NCBI RefSeq assembly: GCF_003334855.1
Contig: NZ_QOWE01000016.1
Coordinates: forward strand, 62,001 to 126,000
Direction of reading: 5' to 3'
Source of the DNA: Larkinella punicea
Lineage (GTDB): Bacteria > Bacteroidota > Bacteroidia > Cytophagales > Spirosomataceae
Length of the DNA stretch: 64,000 nt
Under the pieces are notes generated by a model. The model did no database searches. It saw only the letters and a program-made list of their open reading frames with translations, and had not been told where the DNA came from. Every line of letters begins with the position of its first letter. Position 1 is the first letter of the stretch. A program made the translations under genes and the position numbers. Shown here piece after piece: positions 1 to 6,786 of the stretch.

Positions 1-1426
1 CATACGGTTCATAATCTTTCACCACTTCGTTGGCCCGGCGAACCTGCTTGACGAGCATCGGCTGTACCCACTTACCGTCGTTGGCAATGGCGTTGTAGAA
101 CGTCAGCATCTGCAACGGCGTCAGTTTCAGTTCGTAGCCAATGGCCATCGAGTTCAGCGACAGTTTGCTCCAGCCCGGCGACTGCGGGTTGGGAATCACA
201 GGCATGGTTTCGCCAATGAGCCGGAGCCCGCTGGGTTTGTCCAGCTTGAAACGGCGCATGTAGCGGCAATACGTGTCCGGGTGATTATACATATTACTGC
301 TGCTCATCAGCAGGTGGACGCCAACGTTCGATGACTTTTCGAAAACCTGCGCGGCCGTTATGCTCCCGTGACCGCTCCGTTTGGCATCCGAAATCCGCCG
401 GCCCCGGTACATGACGATGCCACCGCCCGTATGAACCATCTGTTCGGGCCGGATCAGTTTTTCTTCCAGCAGTGCCACGAAGGTTGGGAGCTTAAAGGTA
501 GAGCCAGGATCGCCCCCACCCGCCAGCGCATGATTAAAGTTTTCGACATACTTGCCGTCTTTCAGCGTTAGATTTGCCATCGCCCGGATTTCGCCGGTTT
601 CCACTTCCATCACGATCAAACAGCCCCGTTCAGCCTCGTATTTTTCCAGTCCGTGCAACAACGCGGTTTCGGCCATGTCCTGAAAATTGACATCGAGGGT
701 CGTATACACATCCATACCCGGTTCCGGTTTGATGTCTGACCCATCTTCAATCGGCATGCGCACCCCACCCGACAGGGATTCGACCAGGCCGACGCCGTCT
801 TTTCCCGCCAGTTCTTTCTGAAAACTGGTTTCCAGCCCAACCAGTCCTTTGGCGGTTTCCGGATTCAGGTAACCGACCGTTCGCAGGGCCATTCGCCCGT
901 AGGGATGATACCGTTGGTAAACCGGGTCGAATTTCCCGCCACCCAAACCACTTTTCGAGCGATCACGACGGAAAAAGGGCCATTTCTGCATGGCCAGCCG
1001 TTCCTGATAGGTGATTTTCTTTCGACTGAGCAACAGGTATTGCCGTTCGTTTTCCCGGGCTTTCCGGATCATGTAGGCGTACTCATTTCGCGAGCGTTCC
1101 CCGAATTTCTGCGACAACAGCATGGCGAGCGAGTCGACTTTCTTGTCAAACGAGTCGGCTTTGGCGACGCGGGGGTCAATTCCAACGTAATAATACGGCA
1201 GCGAGATCGCCAGCGGATCTTCGTTGCGCGAATAAATATTGCCCCGCGTGGCCCGCAGGGTGTCTTTTTTGATGTGGAATTGCGTAATGCGATCTTTCCA
1301 CATTCGTCCGTCCAGTTTCTGGAAAAACTGAACATAAACCAGTTGCCCGATAATCGCCAGGGCAAACAGACAAATGGCCACGGATGCCAGGGTAGCCCGG
1401 CGGAGAATGGCTTTCTTTACGTTCAT
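1..1426 (-). CDS. ftsI: FtsI/PBP2-type peptidoglycan transpeptidase, C-terminus beyond the window
   Basis: Class B penicillin-binding protein that cross-links septal peptidoglycan in the periplasm. The frame stays open from the ATG at 1426 to the window edge, giving about 475 residues. It has a short basic start, one membrane segment (about residues 12-32), a PBP dimerisation region with the RGNIYSRN motif, then the transpeptidase domain. The catalytic SxxK motif is S309-T-F-K312 and the SxN motif lies near residue 363; the KTG motif must lie outside the window. The start overlaps the ftsL stop as ATGA, so the two are probably translationally coupled. The family and cluster position are clear; the separation of FtsI from Spo-type paralogues rests on the ftsL neighbour. 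Confidence 0.93.
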   Translation of the reverse strand, partial: MNVKKAILRRATLASVAICLFALAIIGQLVYVQFFQKLDGRMWKDRITQFHIKKDTLRATRGNIYSRNEDPLAISLPYYYVGIDPRVAKADSFDKKVDSLAMLLSQKFGERSRNEYAYMIRKARENERQYLLLSRKKITYQERLAMQKWPFFRRDRSKSGLGGGKFDPVYQRYHPYGRMALRTVGYLNPETAKGLVGLETSFQKELAGKDGVGLVESLSGGVRMPIEDGSDIKPEPGMDVYTTLDVNFQDMAETALLHGLEKYEAERGCLIVMEVETGEIRAMANLTLKDGKYVENFNHALAGGGDPGSTFKLPTFVALLEEKLIRPEQMVHTGGGIVMYRGRRISDAKRSGHGSITAAQVFEKSSNVGVHLLMSSSNMYNHPDTYCRYMRRFKLDKPSGLRLIGETMPVIPNPQSPGWSKLSLNSMAIGYELKLTPLQMLTFYNAIANDGKWVQPMLVKQVRRANEVVKDYEPY

Positions 1427-1824
1427 GGCTGCGGCTCTTCCGGTTTAACAACGATTTTTAAAGGCGGGGTGACGGGTTCCGTCAGTCCGGTGGCAATCAC
1501 CTGCTTGCTGATTTCGGATTGTTTGCTGCTTTTCTTGAAGTCGGCCTGCAGGGTCATGTATTTGGCCCGTTTCTCATCCACCACGGCTTTCACCCGCTGA
1601 ATATTTCGCACGAGCCGCTCCGCGTTGTGGTTGAAGCCGATGTACAAAATCAGCAGGAACGAGATCCACATGATGCGATCGAAATGCTTGATCGGCCAGG
1701 CGTTGTCTTCCCCGAAAAGCCGCTCAAATCCAATGGTATTGTTCAGGTAATTTAAAAGCCGGTTTTCTCGTTTTTTCTTCACGATCGGTGCTTTTGGCGG
1801 ATGTTTGTAGGTATTCTGTGCCAT
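1423..1824 (-). CDS. ftsL: FtsL-like division protein
   Basis: Small bitopic protein (133 aa) between rsmH and ftsI, the usual place of FtsL, which helps recruit the FtsQLB and FtsWI division complexes. It has a basic cytoplasmic N-terminus, one membrane segment near residues 50-65 (IMWISFLLILYIGF), then a periplasmic helix rich in K, R and Q suited to a coiled coil, and a Pro/Glu-rich tail. FtsL sequences are poorly conserved, so the call rests mostly on topology and gene order. The stop codon overlaps the ftsI start. Confidence 0.8.
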   Translation of the reverse strand: MAQNTYKHPPKAPIVKKKRENRLLNYLNNTIGFERLFGEDNAWPIKHFDRIMWISFLLILYIGFNHNAERLVRNIQRVKAVVDEKRAKYMTLQADFKKSSKQSEISKQVIATGLTEPVTPPLKIVVKPEEPQP

Positions 1825-1935
1825 TATCGTTGATCAAAGTGTCTATCATACCGGTTTCTCTTTACTACCCTAAATCCTCTAAAGGCTGGGCTGTTACGTT
1901 CTGCCCCGTCTTTACCCCCCAGCCCCCTTTAGGGG
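1825..1935. repeat. GC-rich dyad repeat between ftsL and rsmH, running into the rsmH 3' end
   Basis: This stretch carries a degenerate CCCTAAATCC half-arm (from 1868) and a compact dyad, CCCCCTTTAGGGGG, around 1923-1936. The dyad resembles the arms of the larger stem-loop family elsewhere in the window. It forms the last codons of rsmH, so the RsmH C-terminus (LPLKGAGG) is repeat-encoded. Confidence 0.6.
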
Positions 1936-2859
1936 GAGTTTTGTCGCAATTCGCAACTTCGCACTCCGCGCCCGCGGATTCCGGGCCACTTCCTCCGCCG
2001 ACGCTTCAATCGGTTTGCGCGTGACGGACTGGAGCGGTTTGATCTCGTTTCCGTATAAATCCTTCTCAATATCGCCCCGGAAATTGCCCGACTTAATGAA
2101 GTTTTTCACCAGCCGGTCTTCCAGCGAATGATACGCCATCACCACCAGCCGCCCGCCCGGCGCCAGCACCTCCGGCACCTGCATCAGAAATTCTTCCAGC
2201 GTCACCAGTTCCTGGTTGACTTCGATGCGCAGCGCCTGAAAAACCTGGGCAAAATATTTGTATTCCCGCCCGCGTGGCGCATAACGCTGCAAGACGGCTT
2301 TCAGGTCGTTGATCGTTTCCAGCGGCCGGTTCACCCGGTTGGCGGCAATAACGCCGGCCAGGGTTTTGGCGTTGGTCACTTCGCCGTACATGCCAAAAAT
2401 TTTATGCAACTGATCTTCCGGATACTCATTGATCACTTTGCGGGCCGTCAACTCGCCCGACTGGCTCATGCGCATGTCGAGATCGGCATCGAAACGGGTG
2501 GAAAACCCACGCTCTGGCGTGTCGATCTGGTGCGACGAAATGCCCAAATCGGCCAGAATCCCGTCGACCTGGTCAATTTTATAGAGTCGTAAATACCGCT
2601 TCAAATGCCGGAAATTGGCCGCCACAAAGGTCAGCCGCGGGTCGTCGATGGCGTCCGCATTGGCGCGCGCGTCGGGGTCCTGATCAAAAACGATCAGGCG
2701 GCCCGGCGAATCCGGCCCGGACGGTAATTGTCGTAAAATTTCGCGGGAATGGCCTCCGCCCCCAAACGTCACGTCAACGTACGTGCCGCCGGGTTTCAGA
2801 TTTAACCCCTCTACGCAAGCCTGAAGTAATACCGGTTCGTGGTAATTAGTCGCTGTCAT
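1912..2859 (-). CDS. rsmH: 16S rRNA (cytosine1402-N4)-methyltransferase RsmH
   Basis: SAM-dependent methyltransferase (formerly MraW) that N4-methylates C1402 of 16S rRNA. At 315 aa it has normal family length. The SAM-binding motif YVDVTFGGGGHS is at about residues 27-38, and ILADLGISSHQ and MAYHSLEDRLVKNF are family signatures. It is followed by ftsL and ftsI as in most division/cell-wall clusters. The usual upstream mraZ is missing: the next gene is on the opposite strand. The last residues come from a GC-rich palindromic repeat rather than from conserved family sequence. Confidence 0.96.
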   Translation of the reverse strand: MTATNYHEPVLLQACVEGLNLKPGGTYVDVTFGGGGHSREILRQLPSGPDSPGRLIVFDQDPDARANADAIDDPRLTFVAANFRHLKRYLRLYKIDQVDGILADLGISSHQIDTPERGFSTRFDADLDMRMSQSGELTARKVINEYPEDQLHKIFGMYGEVTNAKTLAGVIAANRVNRPLETINDLKAVLQRYAPRGREYKYFAQVFQALRIEVNQELVTLEEFLMQVPEVLAPGGRLVVMAYHSLEDRLVKNFIKSGNFRGDIEKDLYGNEIKPLQSVTRKPIEASAEEVARNPRARSAKLRIATKLPLKGAGG

Positions 2860-3059
2860 TGTCCTTGTAAAACTTCCTATAAACCAGCATGAACGTGCAA
2901 TCCGCAGAAGATTTCTGGCCCATTTTGTAGGAATTCCGACTTACCGGTCGTTTCAAAAAACCTTTTCGGAACTAAAACAAAATCTTCATCCGTTACAAAC
3001 TTAACAAAACCGCCCCTATTTCTACCCCGAAGAGAACTGGATCTGCTATTTTTTATTGT

Positions 3060-4289
3060 ATGAAAAAAAACGTTGCGTTGCTGCTTGCAACTCTATTCTT
3101 GATTCCTTTCTCCGGCGTATCTCAATCGGATTCAAAACTAAAAACTGGTATCTGGCGGGCGGTTTTACAGAGCAAGGGCGGAGAACTCCCGTTCGGACTG
3201 GAACTCAATCAAACCGGGGCAACCTATACGGCTTTTGTCCGCAATGGAGCCGAACGGCTTGCATTCGATAACGTGACGTTGAAAGGAGATTCGGTTCGCC
3301 TGACCATCGCCATTTTTGAAGCGGAAATTCGCGCCAAAGTGGACGGCAACACCTTGCGCGGCATCTGGCGTCGCCGACGGACGGGGCAAAATTACACCTC
3401 GCTGCCATTTAGCGCCCGGCACGGCTTGAGCTACCGGTTTACCCCGAGTACGCAAACGCCTACCATCAACGTAACCGGAACCTGGGCAACCACTTTCCGT
3501 TCCGGAACGGATTCGACAGTTTCGGTTGGTATTTTCGAGCAAAAAGGCAATAAGCTAACCGGTACATTTCTGACGACGACGGGCGATTACCGCTTTCTGG
3601 AAGGCAATGTGGTGGGCGATAGTCTGCTGCTTTCCACTTTCGATGGAACGCATTTGTATCTGTTCAAGGCCCGGCGCAAGCCCGACAATACGCTGGAAGG
3701 CGGTTTCTGGTCGGGCGAAAGCGGGTATGAAAGCTGGACGGCGCGGTTCGATCCGAAGGCGAAACTGCCGGATGCCACCACGCTGACGTACCTGAAACCG
3801 GGTTATAAAACCATTGCGTTCACGTTTCCGGATGTCAATGGCAAGCCGGTTTCGCTGACGGACGCCCGGTTTCAAAACAAGGTCGTGGTGGTTCAGATTC
3901 TGGGTTCCTGGTGTCCGAACTGCATGGACGAAACCAATTTTCTGAGTCCGTGGTACAAAAAGAACAAAAACCGGGGCGTCGAGATTGTGGGACTGGCCTA
4001 CGAAAAATCGGCGGATCTGACGGAATCGGCACCCATGCTGAAACGCATGACCGCCCGCTTCAAGATTGATTATCCGGTGGTTTTGGCCGGAACCAGCGTC
4101 AAATCCGAAGCGTCGAAAACCCTGCCGATGCTGAATCAGGTGGTGGGCTTCCCGACGATGATCGTCATTGACAAAAAAGGAACCGTCCGCCAGATCCACA
4201 CCGGTTTTACCGGACCGGGAACCGGCAAATACTACGACGAGTTTGTCGAAGACTTTAACCGATTGATTGATAAGTTAGTAACTGAGTAA
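3060..4289 (+). CDS. Exported TlpA-like thioredoxin-fold protein
   Basis: Secreted or periplasmic thiol-disulfide protein of 409 aa. A signal peptide (KKNVALLLATLFLIPFSGVS) is followed by about 230 residues of beta-rich sequence typical of Bacteroidota TlpA proteins, then a TlpA/redoxin domain from about residue 250. The redox motif is W-C285-P-N-C288, and the cis-proline region is VVGFPTMIVID. It probably reduces or oxidises exported proteins; the substrate is unknown. It is divergent from rsmH and 124 bp ahead of an MFS gene, with a hairpin between them. The start ATG directly precedes the signal peptide. Confidence 0.85.
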   Translation: MKKNVALLLATLFLIPFSGVSQSDSKLKTGIWRAVLQSKGGELPFGLELNQTGATYTAFVRNGAERLAFDNVTLKGDSVRLTIAIFEAEIRAKVDGNTLRGIWRRRRTGQNYTSLPFSARHGLSYRFTPSTQTPTINVTGTWATTFRSGTDSTVSVGIFEQKGNKLTGTFLTTTGDYRFLEGNVVGDSLLLSTFDGTHLYLFKARRKPDNTLEGGFWSGESGYESWTARFDPKAKLPDATTLTYLKPGYKTIAFTFPDVNGKPVSLTDARFQNKVVVVQILGSWCPNCMDETNFLSPWYKKNKNRGVEIVGLAYEKSADLTESAPMLKRMTARFKIDYPVVLAGTSVKSEASKTLPMLNQVVGFPTMIVIDKKGTVRQIHTGFTGPGTGKYYDEFVEDFNRLIDKLVTE

Positions 4290-4319
4290 AGCAAAATAAC
4301 TAGTAAACAACAAATCCAC

Positions 4320-4387
4320 ACCAGAGAGGAAAGATAAAAGAGTAAAGACAAGAGACCGTACGGTTTTCGATGTCTTTGCTCTCTGGT
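4320..4387. repeat. Imperfect stem-loop between the TlpA-like and MFS genes
   Basis: Arms at 4320-4335 (ACCAGAGAGGAAAGAT) and 4372-4387 (GTCTTTGCTCTCTGGT) pair with two mismatches around a loop of about 36 bp. No T-run follows, so it is not a standard terminator. It could process or stabilise the transcript or be a dispersed repeat. Confidence 0.55.
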
Positions 4388-4412
4388 CTATCGTCTCACA
4401 TCTTGAACACAC

Positions 4413-5693
4413 ATGTCCCGTCAGGAAAAATTACTGCTTTTTGTTCTCGCGTGCATCAACTTCACGCACATTGTCGACTTCATCATTATGATGCCGATGG
4501 GCCCGCATTTGATGCGGCATTTCGGCCTAAATCCGCAGGAATTCAGTTTCATTGTCTCCGCCTATAGCCTGAGTGCCGGTATTTCCGGTTTTCTGGCCGC
4601 GTTTTTCGTTGACCGCTTCGACCGGAAAAAAGTAGTGTTGACGGCCTACATCGGTTTTGTAATCGGCACGATTGCCTGCGGACTCGCCCCAACATTCGGT
4701 TTATTGATTGTGGCTCGCACCACCGCCGGTTTATTCGGAGGAGTGCTGGGCGCACAGGTGTTTTCGATTGTGGCTGATGTGGTTCCCTACGAGCGACGGG
4801 CGCAGGCGATGTCGGTCATTATGACGGCATTCTCGGTAGCCTCCGTTGCGGGAGTGCCCATCGGGTTGTATCTGGCAACGAAAATTAGCTGGCACGCGCC
4901 GTTTCTGGCCATTGGCGGTTTGGGTGTTCTGGTGATTGGCCTGATTATCAAGTTTATTCCCCGTCTGGATGGCCATTTACAACGAAACGGCACCCGGTTT
5001 AATCCGCTGGAGGTGATCACCACCATTGTGCGCAATCCGAACCAGATGCGGGCGTTGTGGCTGACCACGACCATTATGCTGGGCCACTTTAGCATCATTC
5101 CGCTGCTCTCGCCGTTCCTGGTCGCCAACGTCGGTTTGGGAGAAGACCAGTTGTATCTGATTTATTTCGTGGGCGGTTTGGTCACTATTTTTACGGCTCC
5201 CATCGTCGGTCGGCTGGCCGACCGACGCGGCAAATATCCGGTTTTCGTCACCTTTGCGCTCTTGTCGATGATCCCGATGTTTCTGCTGACGTCCATGCAG
5301 CCGTCCAGCCTGACCTACATTCTGTCCGTCAATGCGCTGTTTTTCATCTTCTCCAATGGACGGTTTATCCCGACCCAGGCGATGGTTTCGTCGGTCGTGT
5401 TGCCGCAGCAACGGGGCGGTTTTATGAGCATGAACTCGTCGGTGCAACTACTGGCGCAGGCGCTGGCTACCTACGGGGCCGGTTTGATCGTTACCAAAAC
5501 GGCGGGCGGTCAGTTGATTCACTACTCGTGGGTCGGTTATCTGGCGATGGCGGCTATTTTCGCGAGTGTGTTTATCGCCCGGAAACTCCGGCCGGTCGAC
5601 GAAAAACCATCACCATCGAACCCGCAGCCTCCTGAGCCTGTACACCCTGCGCCCAAGCGCCCGGATGTGAACCGACCCGTTGAAGCGCTGTAA
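4413..5693 (+). CDS. MFS transporter, DHA1-like drug:H+ antiporter family
   Basis: Inner-membrane secondary transporter of 426 aa with about 12 hydrophobic segments and the major-facilitator loop motif between segments 2 and 3 (AFFVDRFDRKKV). A second, degenerate version follows segment 8 (GRLADRRGKYPV). The layout resembles DHA1/AraJ-type efflux proteins. The C-terminus is a Pro-rich cytoplasmic tail (about residues 395-426). The substrate cannot be inferred. It may share a transcript with the TlpA-like gene, but the intervening hairpin leaves this open. Confidence 0.85.
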   Translation: MSRQEKLLLFVLACINFTHIVDFIIMMPMGPHLMRHFGLNPQEFSFIVSAYSLSAGISGFLAAFFVDRFDRKKVVLTAYIGFVIGTIACGLAPTFGLLIVARTTAGLFGGVLGAQVFSIVADVVPYERRAQAMSVIMTAFSVASVAGVPIGLYLATKISWHAPFLAIGGLGVLVIGLIIKFIPRLDGHLQRNGTRFNPLEVITTIVRNPNQMRALWLTTTIMLGHFSIIPLLSPFLVANVGLGEDQLYLIYFVGGLVTIFTAPIVGRLADRRGKYPVFVTFALLSMIPMFLLTSMQPSSLTYILSVNALFFIFSNGRFIPTQAMVSSVVLPQQRGGFMSMNSSVQLLAQALATYGAGLIVTKTAGGQLIHYSWVGYLAMAAIFASVFIARKLRPVDEKPSPSNPQPPEPVHPAPKRPDVNRPVEAL

Positions 5694-5720
5694 CCATTTC
5701 CTAAAAATTTAACCGGAAAA

Positions 5721-5753
5721 TTTGGCGGGAATGAATTCTGTTGCTTACATTTG
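5721..5753 (+). promoter_or_regulatory. Bacteroidota promoter for the polycysteine leader ORF
   Basis: TTTG at 5721-5724 and TACATTTG at 5746-5753 match the -33 and -7 elements of the Bacteroidota housekeeping sigma factor with a 21-bp spacer. Initiation would fall near 5758-5760, about 20 nt before the leader ORF. Confidence 0.6.
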
Positions 5754-5780
5754 CACATATCCTATTGACAAAGTATAGTA

Positions 5781-5891
5781 ATGTCTGTTTCTACACAAAA
5801 AATCGCCACTCGCCCGTTTGAACGGGTTCTCCCACTGCACAACGTTTGGGTGAATGGTTGCTGTTGTCAGCGATTCCGAATGGGCTGTTAG
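5781..5891 (+). CDS. 36-aa polycysteine peptide ORF, candidate leader peptide
   Basis: Small ORF starting at ATG 5781, about 20 nt downstream of a good promoter, and ending at TAG 5889-5891. The first 26 residues are ordinary; the end reads NGCCCQRFRMGC, with Cys27, Cys28, Cys29 and Cys36 as the final residue. All four cysteine codons fall in the last ten codons, as expected of a leader that makes ribosomes stall when charged Cys-tRNA is scarce. It lies 146 bp before a redoxin-like gene whose product has no cysteine. Polycysteine leader ORFs that sense cysteine supply are known in mycobacteria; the role here is inference. A secreted or modified peptide is a less likely alternative, since no maturation gene is nearby. 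Confidence 0.55.
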   Translation: MSVSTQKIATRPFERVLPLHNVWVNGCCCQRFRMGC

Positions 5892-6037
5892 AACATCTCT
5901 TCCCTCCCTGTTATCCAATTTCTACCCGACGAATCAGTCAACTTGAAAACCGGTGACACATCGGTTCAACCCATCTGCCCGCGTCGATTCTTTTCGTTGA
6001 CTCAAAAATCTATATAGTCTATAAACTTACTAAAAAA

Positions 6038-6670
6038 ATGGCAACCTTTTTTGATTCTATCCCCGAAGACTCTGACTTGTATTCCATTCCACAAGTGTTT
6101 CGGAAACTCACGCCCATTTCACCCTTGAAAACGGGTCAAAAAGCCCCTTTGTTTGGACTCCATCGCCAGCGGGCCATTGGACAATACATCACCTGGCAAA
6201 CGGACTATTCAAAAACCGTTCATTTGCACGACTGGCTGCAAACCGGCCCGCTCGTGGTTGCTTTTTACAGCGCTGGCTGGAGTGGCTACGGCAACCGGTA
6301 TCTGCAAAAACTGACCCGGCTTTACGCCCATATTCAGGAGAACGGCGGCACCTTGCTGGTGTTGTCACCGGATTCCCTCGAATCGCTGCAAACGCTGGTT
6401 GAGCAACACGATTTGCCGTTCACGATTGCACAGGATGTTGATAACCAGATTGCTGCCAAATTCGGCGTTTATTCAACCGAAGATCCGGTCTGGAACCTGA
6501 TTGCCGGGATTACGGAGGACGTCCCCTACCCGGCTTTGTTTGTGGTAGCGCCCAACCGGCAGATTCAATTCAGCTATGCCGATCGGAATTTTACGGAAAT
6601 TTTTCCCGCTGGTGAATTGCTGCACCACATCAACGGGCAGCAAACGGCGTTATTGAGTCTGGCCGCTTAA
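6038..6670 (+). CDS. Peroxiredoxin-like protein lacking all cysteines
   Basis: A 210-aa cytoplasmic protein with an AhpC/TSA redoxin fold: KTGQKAPLFGL start, VVAFYSAGW strand-turn, LLVLSPDSLES, and a thioredoxin-like PYPALFVVAPNRQI segment. In the related peroxiredoxin-like family the active site reads GWCPYCN; here it is GW-S82-G-Y-G85-N, so both redox cysteines are replaced. There is no other cysteine in the protein. It therefore cannot be a thiol peroxidase and may bind or sense something instead. A polycysteine ORF lies upstream and a palindromic hairpin follows at 6679-6714. The start is fixed by the in-frame ATG at 6038 after an AT-rich leader. Confidence 0.8.
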   Translation: MATFFDSIPEDSDLYSIPQVFRKLTPISPLKTGQKAPLFGLHRQRAIGQYITWQTDYSKTVHLHDWLQTGPLVVAFYSAGWSGYGNRYLQKLTRLYAHIQENGGTLLVLSPDSLESLQTLVEQHDLPFTIAQDVDNQIAAKFGVYSTEDPVWNLIAGITEDVPYPALFVVAPNRQIQFSYADRNFTEIFPAGELLHHINGQQTALLSLAA

Positions 6671-6678
6671 CCTGCCAC

Positions 6679-6714
6679 GGATGTACCTCCGGACTTTAGT
6701 CCGGGCGTACATCC
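6679..6714. repeat. 36-bp palindromic hairpin after the redoxin-like gene
   Basis: The arms GGATGTAC and GTACATCC enclose an inner stem CCGGAC-TTTA-GTCCGG, making a near-perfect hairpin. It lacks a T-run, so it is either a dispersed palindromic repeat or a weak processing/termination signal between the redoxin-like gene and the helicase gene. Confidence 0.6.
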
Positions 6715-6786
6715 GGTCATCCGCAACTTTTTTAGTAGTTTTGAATGTTCTTTCAAGACGATTAAACCTGAAGCGGAGCGTAGTTG

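Noticed and set aside
5781-5891. Ribosomally made, modified peptide (RiPP) precursor
   Set aside because: No modifying enzyme, protease or exporter dedicated to it is nearby; position and Cys codon clustering fit a leader peptide better, though it is not excluded.
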